Part shown: piece after piece, positions 1 to 13,000 of the stretch | Layout: each line of letters starts with the position of its first letter | Numbering within the stretch: the first letter of the stretch is position 1 | From: Gaertneriomyces semiglobifer | Lineage: Eukaryota > Chytridiomycota > Chytridiomycetes > Spizellomycetales > Spizellomycetaceae | NCBI GenBank assembly: GCA_025558075.1 | Contig: JAHLKF010000005.1 | Span: 682,001 to 746,000, forward strand | Direction: 5' to 3' | DNA length: 64,000 bases | Program-made: the position numbers and the translations under genes | Notes under the pieces: model-generated | Databases searched by the model: none | What the model was told of the DNA's origin: nothing | Seen by the model: the letters and a program-made list of their open reading frames with translations, nothing else

Positions 1-24
1 CTTACTCACGCTGTCCTTCTGAAG

Positions 25-1028
25 AGTCCAAAAGGAGGCCTATGATCCAATGGATGTTTTTAATCCTGGATGGCAGCGTCTCTACCAATGCATCGCGGAC
101 CGAGCTGTTTTTCCGGATAAAGCGGGCCTACCGCCAATGAATCCCATGATAGTGCAATGTATGGATCTGAATCCTGCAGTCGTCGAAGCATCTAGGCCTG
201 CAGCTCAGCGATTTGAGGCTGCTTTTGCGGTTTCCAAAGTGGAGAAAGTCAAAAAGACAGCTAAAAATGCCTGGGCACTTAACGACAACCCACAGACTAC
301 GATGACCGCTGAGGGGCTGTTAGGGCTGAACGGTGATGCCGGTGTAGAAGACGTCAAATCGGAGGAGGATGAGGATGTGGCCTTAGACCTGCGAAAGATT
401 ACGGCGGAGCGCGTAACAAAGGTTTCGTCCGAAAAACCGGTCGAAGATTTTCTGGCTATGGTGGGAGGCGAGGAAGATCTTGTTACGGAAGGTATGTGTC
501 TTTCATGCTTCCAAGATTTTCAAATTCTTGAAAACATCCTTGGTTGACCTGGCTAATGCACCATGCAATTTGTCTAGCCGTGGCTCAACTATCGTCCTTG
601 ATCACAACATTTGTGACCACTTCGTATCACACGCAGTTCTACGAGAAGGCATTAGATTGCTTACGAACGCTCCGTAAGACTTGTCTTACGGAAGACGAGG
701 TATCCACGTACAATGATTGGTTACGTCAATTCAAGAGTCGCATCCTTCCTGAGCGCCACGATTTCTGGGAGACTGTGAAGAAGGAGGCGTTAGGGCTGAT
801 TACGGCGGTGGAAGTAGAGGCAATTCCTCGGGTTGGAGAAAAGGAAGGCGTGAGCGTTGAAGAGGCAGCCGAATTTTTAAGTGGCGACAAAACGCCTGGA
901 CCTGTAGTCGAATCTGACGAAATCATGGATGCGGATGATCTGGTATGTAACAAAAGGCGGCATTGATGCAAATCCATTGCCAACACATCTGACGTATTCA
1001 CGATCATCAGCTCGACGAGATGGACTAG
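25..1028 (+). CDS. KU80: Ku80 (XRCC5-like) C-terminal part, 5' end outside window
   Basis: This is the 3' end of the large Ku heterodimer subunit, which binds DNA ends in non-homologous end joining. I read three exons: about 25-491, 578-942 and 1011-1028. The first follows an intron whose branch-like CTTACTCAC and acceptor lie at 1-24. The segment NPGWQRLYQCIADRA matches the end of the Ku core. EDFLAMVGGEEDLVTEA followed by ALDCLRTLRKTCLTEDEV and HDFWETVKKEALGLIT matches the helical Ku80 C-terminal (PK-binding) domain. Donors are GTATGT at 492 and 943; acceptors are CTAG at 574-577 and TCAG at 1007-1010. Joining exon 3 gives the ending DADDLLDEMD, like the acidic tail of animal Ku80. The gene faces the convergent K+ channel gene. 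The family call is firm; the exon 1 boundary is less certain. Confidence 0.9.
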
Positions 1029-1332
1029 TGCTCTGCCAAACTGTTACCGTCTATGGGCAAGGGACTTAACACTGGCACCTATTTGTGCCATTCGCTGAAA
1101 CCTTGTAAAGGGGCACGCTCGCTGTTGCACACTGGCCTCTTCGTGCGTTCGCGCCCTGGTCTTCTCAATCATTACATAACTGACTACACTGCCACTGAGA
1201 CTCTATCGGGTGCACATACTCCTTTATCCTAGCGTTGAAATTCATGACACAGGCAGTTTAATACAACTCAGCGATAGGCGTTAAGATACAACATTGAAAC
1301 GATGCCATAGATTGAATAATATAAACAAACGG
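1029..1332. other. Convergent intergenic region, 3' UTRs
   Basis: This is 304 bp between the KU80 stop and the stop of the oppositely oriented K+ channel gene. I see no ORF with family similarity and no repeat. It most likely holds the two 3' untranslated regions. Confidence 0.6.
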
Positions 1333-3601
1333 CTAAGCCTCTGACATGATGGCGAGGGCCGCAAGCACTCTGCTCAGGTGCGCCTCATCCTTGATGGAGA
1401 TTTGCAACGACAAGATGCGAGAACTTGGTGAGGCCGAAATGGATGGCTCTGTTGCACGCATGAGCTCTATGGACACGGTCTCGGGTATAGCCGCTGGCAG
1501 TGGTGCTGGCATGGGTACCTCGATCTGTGAATGCATGTTTCGAGAGGAAACAGCTGTCTCGCCGGTGGGCACATCTTCAGGCTTGTCATTTTCGGGGACA
1601 GTCTTCGTGCCCCGCGTTGCTCGAGCGTTCGACGGTAGATCGAATGTCACGGCCAAATCCTGATGAACGGAAGGGGTGCTATTGGTTCGTCGAAGCATCG
1701 ACCTTGGGAATGTCTCACTATTTCCTTGTGGCGATGTACCCAGGCGATTCAATATACTGTTTAAGTGTGGTATGTGAAGTGATTTCTGTAGGCCCTCCGC
1801 AGCTGAAGCTTGATCAACCGAGGCATTTGCGTCCTCATTTAGCTGATGCTTGCCCTTTAACTCAGTACTCTTTGGTGGCGTTGCTTGAAGGTCGGAACCT
1901 ATGGCCTGCGAACCTCCGCGAATCTTGTTGACATGAGGTGTAGTTTCGTTGGGCACCCAAGTGGCGTGATCTGTGGCCGGAGCCGTCCAAGCCCTCCTCA
2001 TAGCCAAACCATATGCGTCCAGTCCTTTCTCGCCATCATCACCTTTCCCCATTCCAACGAAGTTGATCATCTTATCTTTCACGTTCGCCAGTATAGCGGC
2101 GCCGTCAACATTGTTCCATCCCATCCTCTGCAAAAACTGCATTCGCTTCCGCCGTTCGCGCCTCCTCTCTGCGCGCTCACGGCGCTCCTTTCGCAATTGT
2201 GCACGGTTTTGCGCATATCGGTCCGCAACGAGCGCATATTGAGAAGTGATCATCGAAAGAGGGAACGCCACCACAAACAAGGATACTATCATAACTCCGG
2301 AACAGACCAACTTCCCATAGGTGGTCATGGGCGCGACATCGCCATACCCAACGGTAGTCAACGTTACCATTGTAAGGTAAAAAGAGTCCGGAATGGATTG
2401 AAAGGGTGAGCGGGTACCGTCGTTGTAGTACCACTGACGATCTTCATCGTTCCAATAGCCCCCAGACTGTTCAGCGTAGAACAGCAAAGTAGAGAACAGG
2501 ATGAGAATCAGCGGGATCGTGAAAAACAGCAGCCAAAGGCCATCGATAGAGTGCACAAGGGCAGTGCCCATCATCCGTAACTTTGACGTCTTTGGGAACA
2601 CTCTAAACAGCCGAATAACCCGGAACAGGTCGAACAGTCTGACCCACGCACCCGTTTCGATGGAGTATGCCTGCTCATACAAGGGAGTATTGTGGACGAC
2701 CGCGCGAACGATGTCGACATAGAACGGGAGGACACACAAAAAGTCGAGCAAACATCCAAACGTCATCAGGTAGCGTATATGCGGTGCCGAAGCCACGTAC
2801 AAGAGCAATTTGAGCGAAAACTATAGTTATTGGAGTTAGCGTATATCAGGAGGACTCAACTACCAGCAACTCACCACCACCAGGCAGGCAGCTTCAACAC
2901 CGTAAACGGCCCGCAGAGCATCTCGATCTCTCAAAACAATGTCAACCGTGCCCAAGCACATTGTGATGACCGAGACTACCAGGCAAGTCTCAAATATTCT
3001 CCGTAATATCAGACCTTCCCAGGAGAACCTCTTGTCATGCATAATATGCCATATTCGCGCTCGAAGTGGCAAATGCCGATACGTGATGGTCGAGGTCATG
3101 GTGTCGAAGCGCGAGAGAGGCACACCGGCAGATCGCGTCATATCAGGATTCTGCTCCTGACATATTGGACAGTCGGCCTCTTCGGCGGGGCGACGGTGAC
3201 GGTGCCGTGCATGTTTGGCCACAACATCCTCATCCTCATCGGGCGAATCTTCCATCAAATCGTCGTCATTATCATCCAGCTCAGGATTGAACTGATAATC
3301 AGACGGATGCGGGCTGGGAGGACAGCCGTCGCCCTCTATTTTGTACTGTTCTGTGCTAGGCCCAGCTTCAACGTCGCCTGATCCTATGTCTATAGCCAAC
3401 CCGTTCGACTGACTATTGGCTGTGGATAAGGGTTCCATCGGCGTATCACTAGAAGCACCGATAGAGAATGAGTATAATATCCTTTTGATTGTATAATCCC
3501 TGTCGCTCGCATTACCTTTCAATTTTCCATCCGGAATCTGTCTCATTCAGCGACCGGCGCCGGACAAGCCTATCTCGGGAACCGCCGTCAAGGGATGGCA
3601 T
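1333..3601 (-). CDS. Voltage-gated potassium channel (Kv-type, six TM)
   Basis: Three exons are inferred: 3516-3601, 2875-3448 and 1333-2820, giving 715 aa. The acidic cytosolic N-terminus has no recognisable T1 tetramerisation domain. S1 to S6 follow in order. S2/S3 read across the 54-nt intron (CLVV|FSLKLLLYVAS). S4 has basic residues at three-residue steps (VRLFDLFRVIRLFRVFPK). S5 is hydrophobic. The pore helix precedes the potassium selectivity filter TVGYGD at about residues 376-381, and S6 follows. A basic segment (RKERRERAERRRERRKR) comes after S6, then a roughly 300-aa disordered, Ser/Pro-rich tail. I chose ATG 3601 because its exon splices in phase (GTAATG donor, TCTAG acceptor) onto SDTPMEPL. 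An unspliced reading would start within the first intron. It should act as a plasma-membrane K+ channel. A Kv-beta-like reductase lies at 50-51 kb. Confidence 0.88.
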
Positions 3602-3895
3602 GGCAGAGATATCAGTTTCCTCCAATGAATCAGATCTCCAAATAACTCTAGTTGCAGGTTACGTAAATGCTTTCTGTGAGGAAAGCTTCTATTTGTTGCT
3701 GTTGACCACTGTCAGCTGGAAACAGAACAAGGTCTGACAAAAATTTCCCCTCGCTGAAAGATCATAAGTGCAGGCTCTTGTAAAGAGCAACAGGCATTGA
3801 ATGGTTTAGTCGGCCTTAAAGGTGGTTCTCATTCAGCAAGGGGTTCGGTTTGGAGAACTTGACGGCTTCGGTGCCAGTTTGCAGAAAATCGCGAC
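3602..3895. promoter_or_regulatory. Head-to-head upstream region (Kv channel / Zn2Cys6 factor)
   Basis: These 294 bp separate the start codons of two divergently transcribed genes, so both promoters must overlap here or lie in the neighbouring 5' UTRs. I see no clear TATA box. Confidence 0.45.
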
Positions 3896-6818
3896 ATGAG
3901 AGCTACTTTCCATTCGAACGCAACATTAACAACTACCGCCAGTGGATTCCGTAAAAAAGCAAACGACAAGGAAGGAGATTCTAATTTTCGCAGGAGAAAC
4001 AGCAGCAGCATCATTCAGGAAACCTTCTCAGATTTCATTGCGGGTGGGGAGCCGGATATGACTTTCCACGGTGGACAGACGTTCCAGGATCAGACCTACC
4101 ACCCGTCTCGCAATGGATATCAACCAAATCGTTCGGGTCCTACCCACCATCCATTGCCACAACATGGGCAAAGCTCAAATGACAACGGGTTCGATTTTAC
4201 CCCTTTTTCGCTGGATTTCAACCCCATGTTCGCGAGAGACGACAATGTTACTTACAGCCAACTTTTAACAACTGCCTTGAGCCAGGGTCCGGTCGCACCG
4301 GTACCGGATCCAGTCAATGATTTCAATCTGGACATCAATGAGAGGATGGATTTGCAAATGTGGGACAGCCAACAGAATACTCCGTCACAAGAGCTGGCCG
4401 CATCATTTTCTGTGAGTCCCGCCATCACTGTGCATCATTAGCTCGATTTCTCACAATTGTCATAGGCTTCTGATGATATGTGGCCGCTCTTCTCCAATCC
4501 GACGCAAGGACAGCACGTGTCCTCAGCTCCAAATGTACCACCCCCTACTACGCCCGCGGCCCCGACCCTTAAGCGTAAGTCTGAATCTGATGCGACCGCT
4601 CCCAAGTCAGCAAATAAGTCTGTCGTTTTGACAAGGCGCAAAGCATGTGGTAAGATACAGTGTTTCGCTGGTCACAGTCTAATTGCTGACTGTTGCCTCC
4701 GGCTGCCGCAACAGAACCGTGTCGATCAAAAAAGCTGAGATGTGACGGCTTGCGACCTTCATGCTCCACATGTCAACGTGCGGTGGCTGGCCCTAAATCT
4801 TGCGTATATTACGCGGACAACCCTCATGCTGCAGTCGCGGCGAAAATTATCCCGAATAAGGAAGTTGAAAAGGAGAAGAAGAGAAAAATTGGTGATGTTA
4901 GGGCACTAGAAGATCGCGTCAAGGCATTAGAAGCCATGTTGGCATCGGCTATGGCTGCAGCAGCTGGTACATCCGTAGACTCTACAAGCACGAGTGATGC
5001 TGCCTCGCCGCTCTCCGAAACGAGTCTGGACCGTTCCCCAACTGTGTCAGCTTCACCACCGTCTGAAAGTGCGCTGACGAGTGGACCACCAGGCAGCTTC
5101 CGTCACGTTGCTGCAGCAGTAAAGTCTTCTCTGTTTGAGGATGTCTTGAACAAAGTAAACAAAGGCATTACCAAAGAGAAAGAGAAAGCGAAACTTAGCG
5201 GTCAGACGCTCGCAGAGGTTGATGCGCTAGTGGACGATACTTTATCCGACGTCAGCCAGTTAATAGTACGCTTCGATTTGATCGAACTCTACTTCAGGTG
5301 TGTATTTGTTCGCTGTTCTCATGAATCCCGCAATGGTAACTAACAAATTCCCTCTTGCAGCCGACCGTCTGCAAATTTTCCCTTCCATTTCCTTCATCGG
5401 CAACTGTTCATGCAACGAATCAAGGACGAGTCGCCCATGCTCTTATTCGCCCTGTATGCTGCTGTGGCTAGGTCGTCTCCAGATGAGCGTGTACGCAACA
5501 CTGTACCGTTCTTTTTCGCACGGGCGAGAAATTTAGTTTCGGTGCACGTGGAATGCCCAACAGTGAGTGGCTTGCAAGGCATACTTCTGCTTTGCAGTGC
5601 AAGCATCTCGCAGGGGTTGATGTCCACAGCTTGGATGTACCTGGGGATGGCTTGCCGGATGGCGCAGTTCCTGAGGCTGGATATCGACCCGGCAGAATTG
5701 GGGATCAAAAACTGGGCTGAAGCAGAAAGCCGGCGACGTACATGGTGGGGCTTGGTCATATTGGACAGCATGAGCTCGTCGGTAATCAATAGGTCCTCCA
5801 TTTTCCGTGGCGATGGTGGATCGGTGCACTTGCCTGTTGCAGATGCCGTTTTTGATCAGGCAGATGTCAACGGAAACGTTCCGACCAGTATGCAGGGCAT
5901 CCACTACGAAGATTACACGGCGATGTTTGTCAAAATCACGAAGACGTATGCGGAGGTTTGTTGATGCCGTCGAGCGTGCATATTATTTATCTGGCATCAA
6001 CGATTGACATGTCGCGCGTTAATTTGTAGGTCGTAGATTATAATCGACACACATTGCAGCACGGACGCAAATTCTCAGCGGTGGATCCTCAGCTCACACT
6101 TCTGTCAGCACAGTTGCAAGCGTGGTATGACAGCTTCCCCGCCGTGGTGCACCAAGTGCCTAAAAGCAAGCAATTCTCGTCCTCTGCATCATCTACCAAC
6201 CCACCACCGTACCATGCAGTTGCTCTATATATGCTTCACAAATGTTGCTTGTGCCTGCTATGGCGACCACGAATGGTTTCAGCGCTTAGTGATGGAGCAC
6301 AACACCCCGCTGCAACACAGGCCATTGAAGCAGCACAGGCAGCGGCTGGAGAATTAAGTGAAGCTGTGGAGACACTATTAGCAGCTGAGGTACAGGAACC
6401 TCATACTACCCCTGTCGACTACATACCCTTTCCTGTCACACTTGGCTTTATCGAAGCAGCCCTGATACACATCATGACATATACAATGGCGCACGTGCAA
6501 CAAGCGCCAGAGAAGCTAGAGAAACCGAAGCAGGCACTGTTACCATTGTCGCGGTTCTTGAAATTGATGGGACGAAGGTTGCCGCCTACCCAGTTGATGT
6601 ATCAGGTTCTTGCCGGATTTGAACGGAATCTTATGGATGGTGAAGAACACAGTACACAAGAATGGATTGTTTGGTTCAAAGCCGCATTTAGAAGCGTTGA
6701 AGGTGCCACTACTGGCGCGGACGTAACCGATAGGGATATGAAAATATTGCTGGCACCGGAGATGAAATGCATGGAAAGTGTCGGATCAGAGTCAAATTCC
6801 CATGCGCAACATCACTAA
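3896..6818 (+). CDS. Zn2Cys6 fungal transcription factor with MHR domain
   Basis: Five exons (3896-4411, 4466-4649, 4715-5297, 5361-5955, 6030-6818) give 888 aa. The binuclear zinc cluster is split by intron 2 and reads CEPCRSKKLRC then CSTC and a last Cys, at residues 233, 236, 243, 250, 253 and 263. The nine-residue final spacing is longer than usual. The cluster lies unusually far from the N-terminus, after about 230 disordered residues rich in Asn, Gln and Pro. A basic linker and a short coiled coil (ALEDRVKALEAMLASAM) follow, as in Gal4-type dimerising factors. From about residue 420 is the fungal-specific middle homology region, with RPSANFPFHFLHRQ and SRRRTWWGLVILDSMSS. It is probably a nuclear, sequence-specific regulator; its targets cannot be read from sequence. 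The start codon is the first in frame, but an upstream exon is possible. Confidence 0.88.
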
Positions 6819-7007
6819 CGTCAGTCGGACCATGTGCATGATGACAAAAACGATATTGGAATGACGAATCACAATACTACGATAGTACAATAGTATAGCA
6901 TAGTACGATTTTTACCTGCGTACACGACCCTAAGGAATTAACGTTCGCATTTTACACAGCCGGATGAATTAAATATACATACAAATGGAAGTAAATAAGC
7001 GCATAGA

Positions 7008-10000
7008 CTACGGAATGACTGAAGGTTCACTTCGGCTTAATCGCTTTTGAGTCATCCAGACACGCTCTTTGAATTCACTAATTGTTGGCAAGGATGACAT
7101 AGCACTCGTGTCATGCTGCGGCTCGCGCAATCTTGAAAGTCGAGATTCGGTAGTGGTGCGGAGACCGCTTGAGAATCGTGCCAACCGGCTGCCTCCCAGT
7201 TGCGAGCTCATAGAGGTTGAAGAACTCTTATGTGGTATCGTGTCATTCTCTCGGCTTTGCAATTCCGTCTGTGCTTGTACCGATGGTCCATAAGCGTCAA
7301 GCGACCCCGTTTGAATTTCTTTCAAGGTTCGGTCAGTGCGTGAAGAATCATCATAGCGGAGTGACGGGTGCTTGGTCATACCAGTATGACTCCCATGCCC
7401 CACTCCGGAAGTTCCAAACATTGCTCGCTCTGGTGCGGGCGAGCCCGCCAAAGAGTATCCGCCGGGCGGCGAGATGTTGCCGAGGTTACCATTGCTCCCC
7501 CGCAGCATGCGTTCATCATTCTCGCCGAAAGGGTTGGCTGGCTTATCCACTTTACTTGTCTCAAACTTCGCCAAAAACCAGGTTGCTGTAGTCTCGTGTC
7601 TTTCCTCCTTGGGTATCAGGTTGAGATAATCTTCAGAGTTATTGCCCGAGTTCTTCGCTGCCACACTTATATTGTGCACTAACGTCTTTACTGTCCGATA
7701 TGCCAAGTCCATCTGCTCGCCATACTTTTCTGCCATTCTCTTCCAGTCATTCGACGACGTTATCCGAAGAAGCTTATGCACCTCCATCAAAAGCTTGTCA
7801 CCGCGTAAGCCGCCGTGGGTGAGGTCGCGCACAATTCCGGGCTTCTGCTTCGCTCGTCTCCAGATGCATTTTGAGATCCCACCGATGCGGACCAGCGGCC
7901 GCTGCGTTTCTTCGGCCGATGACGCTCGCGCAAGTTGTTGCGTTTCAGAGCCTAGCATTCCGAGCAAAATGCTTCGGAAATTACGATGTCAGCAACTGCA
8001 CTCCCATGTGAAACGAAAGCAGTTACGCAAATCGTACCTGTAACAAGCGTCCTTTTGAACGTTCAATATACTTTTACTCAAGGTATGACTAACTTCTTCA
8101 CTTAACGACCGTCGGCCATCGAAATTTTTCCCGTCACGGACCAGTGGATCAAGGTAGACGTCCAGCAGTATCGTCCATAACTCAATCACCTGATTCTTAC
8201 TGACGAGCTGCGCAAGATCCTTATCACAGAAGATCTGAAAGATCATTTTAACAATGTTATGACATAGATCGTTAACAGTTTCGCTGGGAAAGAACGAGAT
8301 ATCAGCTTTCAGGCGTCGTGAACAGACTGCCAGAACCTCCGGAACCAAGAGTGTGATATCGTCCTTCTGTTGATCATATAGATTGAGCATTTGGAATGAC
8401 CAGTGTGTTGCTTCTTTAGAGTCGCCATTCTTGATGCGTTCCAAGCACGACTCGAAACTGTCAGCCACCGGTAGAAGAACTGGAGTGTCCACCGGGACTT
8501 GACTTGGCGGCATGGGGGGTACAGCGGTCTCGGCAGAAACAAATTGATCAATCTTTTGCCATAGTCGTGTGTCTTCAGGAGGCTCCACAAATCGTGGCGT
8601 GATCAACGCATGATTCTTTCCATTGATGTGCATCGTGTGCCGCATTCCCTGTTCATAGTTGAAGTACTGGCGTTCGCGGGTACTTTTCTCCGTCATGCTG
8701 TTCGTTCGGGAAAGTTGAGCGGGTTCCGTTCTGGTCGGGCTGCTGGCACTAACCCGCCCAATTCTTGAGGCATACACTCCAGATTGAGATTTAGCAGGGC
8801 TGGAAGGGCGCCTCGTCGGCGAAGCAGGCGGACTCAATGCATTAGACGCGACACTGCCGCGGCTGTCATGGTTCTCCTCTACAGCTACGGCCGGACGCAC
8901 ACGCTTGAGACGTTCGGCAATTAGACTCTTATCCTTTTCAGAGAGCCGGCCCACATACTTGTATATATCCTCCCCGATGAGCAGGTACGCTTGAGTGATA
9001 GCTGCTAAAGCACCATTACGAACACCCGCATCTCGGTCACCTAACTGGCCTGCGATCTGTGGGAACGCTTTGCTCGGTATGCATACGTTCATGCCATTGC
9101 GTTGAACGAGCGATGCAAGCTCTTCAAGGCACTCAATTCTGGTACGAACATTCTTCGCTTCCAAGCCTTTCAGCAAGTAGCCAAATAGTTTGGACGCAGG
9201 ATACAGTCGTACGATTAGCTTCATAATTCCTCTCATTTTAGCACGCATAACTTCCTTCGGGTCCCCAGTCTAAATGAGCAGTTAGTCAAGTGATCGGGTG
9301 GGATATCATCGGTAGAAAATACCTTGCCAATAAAGAAGGGCAGGAAGGAAGATGCCTCATACTCAGTCATGTGGTATCCGGCACGATCGAGTAGCGCAAA
9401 TAGGTGCTCAAGTAAGTCCAGTAGTTTTAAGAGCATGCTGGTGTTTGTGTCAAAGAAGCGCAGGGTGATATACTTCAAAATGATATCAGCGTTGATCACA
9501 TAACGACTAACAAATTCGTCCGCGTCTATGCCGCATTGGCTTGCTGCGACCGCAATGCTTTCTTCTCCACCAGCAATTGGATCATCGATTGCTGTCAGCG
9601 CCGCAAGGTATTCTTTCTCCTTGTAGTGATCGGTGCTAAACATAAGCTTGTGAACCGCAGGGTCCACGCAAGAGGCGGCTTGCTCGGCAAGGAAGTCAAC
9701 CAGCTCTCGGCGTGGAACGTCAAAGGTCCATTTATTCATTCCCCTGTCCGCCGCGGTGCGTTTATCCTTTTCGCGCTCATCAGCGCTCGTAAATGGACAG
9801 CTGATCTCCTTGGGTGCCGGCAATGCCTCCTTTTTAGCCACTACAGTGCCAGGCCTAGGCAATCGCAATCTCGAGCCACCCATCGCTGACATGCGAATTT
9901 TCGATCCGCCATCGACATCTGCAGCGGTGTTAGACGGTATTACTGACGTCGACCGACGTGTTTTGGTAGGCGTGGCGATACGCGAGCCCTTTGGGGAAGT

Positions 10001-13000
10001 GCGTGCAGGCGCACTTGCTCTCGAGATGGACGATTGCTTGTACGGTTCCAGGAATCCCATCACGGTAGCGAGCGCGGTACCTTTGAACAAGTCACTCGCC
10101 CTTTGCACAATGACGTCCCAACCAACCTTGGCTCCAACGAATGGAAGTATAGCCTTGGCACCCTGGCGAACATCTGTAATTTTATCCTGCAAACATAACA
10201 GAATGGGGTGAACGAGAGGGTTCATATCAGGGAGCCCCTCGGTCGAGGACTCCAGTTTCTGGGATAGCCACTGCAGCAGATGTTGGCGCAATATGGGCTG
10301 CTCAGTCATGAGAGCGGCCGCGCAAGGTCCAAGCATCGATTCTATGCCCACAACAGAGTAAACATTGTCCATCGCTGTAAGTGCAGCGGCGCGAACGTGA
10401 GCCTTTTGGTCTGCCAAAACCGATGCCAGCGAGCCAACAAGTGTTTTGGAGTATCTTTCGAAAGGCTTGCCCATAGCAAGCGCGAAGTTGCCGATAAGCT
10501 CCACTGCATTGGTTACAATGTTTTTGTTGTTGTCAGTGAGGCGGGCCTTAAGTGCAGGAACCAGCTCCGGAGGTAACTTTGGCTCGATTCGCTTGTTGGT
10601 CGCTTCCAAAATCTTTCCGAGCTCTTCAATCGCTTCTCCTCGTACCTTCCATTGTGGGCTTCCGAGATCATCGATGAGTAAAGAGGTGACCTGGCTGCTG
10701 ATATCAACCCGTGGGAACAAATCATCCGCAGGATCCGCAGAAGCGGCTGAGGTGTCCAATTGTTGAACCTTCATCGGTTTCGGCGGCGCTTTTGCCGCAG
10801 CCTTCTCGAACTCAGCATCAAGAGTTGCAAGAAGCTGAGGGCTAAGATCCTCTACAAACCTGCGAACATCTGGCCCAATGTACATGCGCAGAGTTCCCAT
10901 GACTATAACGGCATTGTTCCGAACAGCTTGGTTTGTGTTAGCCAGAGCAATTTTGAGAAACTCCACCAGTTCACGCAATTGTACTCCAGTGGTACCAAAC
11001 TCCAACAACGATTGCTGTATCCATATCAGGCCATCAGCGATAATCTTGGGGCTCTTTTGTTTCTTCATGACCTCATAGACGTGGCCGAGAACAAATTGGA
11101 GAGACAACTTTTCCGCAATGGCAGTCATGCAATCCCCGGCAACCCTTTTGACTTTCATGTCGCCCAGTTTCTCAGCAATCGGCGGGGTAATAATTGTGCC
11201 AGCAGACCTATCAAATCGAGGAACTTCGGCTGCAAGGAACTGAAAGGTCTGCAATAAAGTCGTCATGACTTGAAAATTGCTTTCCTTCCAACCTGGTTTT
11301 TTGTTGAGCGCACAGGCAACCGCTTCCGGTGCGATGGTCGAAGTGTCAGATGTTTTCAGCTTTTCCAGGATACCTTGCATAGCCGCAAGCCTAATCTTCC
11401 ATGCGGGGTCAGACAATTGTCCCATCAACTCCTCGCCCACAAGGTCAATCATAGCAGCTTCGGCAGACTCTTCCGTAAAGCGGAATGTTATGGGCTCTAA
11501 TGCCGCAGTAGACTTTTTAGCAACATCCACCCTCGCTGATGATCCTACGGTTGGCTTCTTCCGCAGTCCTCCGGTGGCGGCTTGGGCAGGCCTTGGCTTC
11601 ATAGTGGAGGGCACAGAGGGCTTAGCTGGAGCACCAGAGCTGACTGTCGACCTTCGCACGGGTGCTGAAGTCGTCTTTAAGTCCGACGCGGATTCCGTGG
11701 GGGCGCCACGTCGCCTCACGGTAGCTGCAGATGTGGCACCACCAGGCTTCCTGATTGGATTATTCGAAGCTTTCACCTCTGCCTTCTCATAGTATTCTTT
11801 CACCTTTTCCTGTTTCAGGTTGGCGACACCCTCTAGGTGAGCTGCCATCGCTCGCTCCCCCGCGACCTTCATTAGTGTACCGAAAGCTTCGGCGGCAGCC
11901 TCACGGACTGTATCGACACTGTCCTCCACAGCTTTTACTAGCATTTCCCCCAGCGCTTTCACTTCTGCCTTGCCTGGCGGCTTTTTGGTATTCTTCAAGC
12001 ATCTGACTAACCATTGTAACGTTTCGGCCCGCACCTGGGGATTCTTGTGCGCCGCCGCACCGACAATGGTTTCAACCACATCATCAATAGATACAGATTC
12101 GTATACCGCATCAAGAGCACCTCGAAGCGCATCAACCACGTGTTGCTTCTTCTCTTTCAGCTTCTCCAAAAGTGGTGACACCACAAGTGTCCGGTACTGA
12201 GCAAACGATCCCCGTAGGCCTCGTGCAATGGCTTCTATGCAATTAGCAGAAGCAATGCCCACAAGTAAGTTGGCGTCTCCAATGCGTTTCCCGAGCGCGC
12301 TCACTAGCTCTCCGTATCTTCCATCTTCCAATTTCGGCGCCTTTAGAATTTCCAGAAGAGATTCTAGAGCCTCTTTCCGTTCCTTCCATTTAGTTGACGC
12401 AAGCTGGTCATAAAAGTTCTTGGGTATCTTATCCAGAATGTTTATTGGGTCAGCTAAATCGTAAGGGTCTATCGGTTCAGGTTCCTGCGCGGCGTCCTCC
12501 TCAACGAATCCTTGATCGACTGTCTGGTCCTCAACTGGCCCAGCACTCTGAACCTTTGCTTGCTCAGAACGAATCAGTCGTGTGGGCATCGCCCGTTCGG
12601 CAGGGAGATTCGCAAATGTATCTTGAAGTTCCTTAATCTGTACTGGTTTCAAATCACTCAAAGAGTTATTTATGGCGGGTCCGAGCCAGCGGTACAACTC
12701 CACAGCTAATGCCGTTCCTTCAGCTCGAACGCTTTTATCTTTGTGGTCAAACAGCTTTGATAGCTGTTTTAGTATCGGTTTGACGTTGATGATCTTGATA
12801 CCAAATGAGTGCAATGCTTCGCGCATTGCAGCCGCTGCACCAACAACAGTTTTAGGCGTCTTATGCGAAAGCCCGGCAGTTATGTCTTCCTACATCCAAC
12901 TATTAGCATTTGAATGCCTCAACGAGTGCATGAGAGATCAAAAGAACATACGATGACCGCGTCACCCGTACTGTCGAGTTCAATGTACGTTAGCAAAACG

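Noticed and set aside
3439..3546. Unspliced N-terminus of the K+ channel in this stretch
   Set aside because: Most of it (3449-3515) behaves as an intron with GTAATG donor and TCTAG acceptor; splicing joins a better upstream exon in phase.
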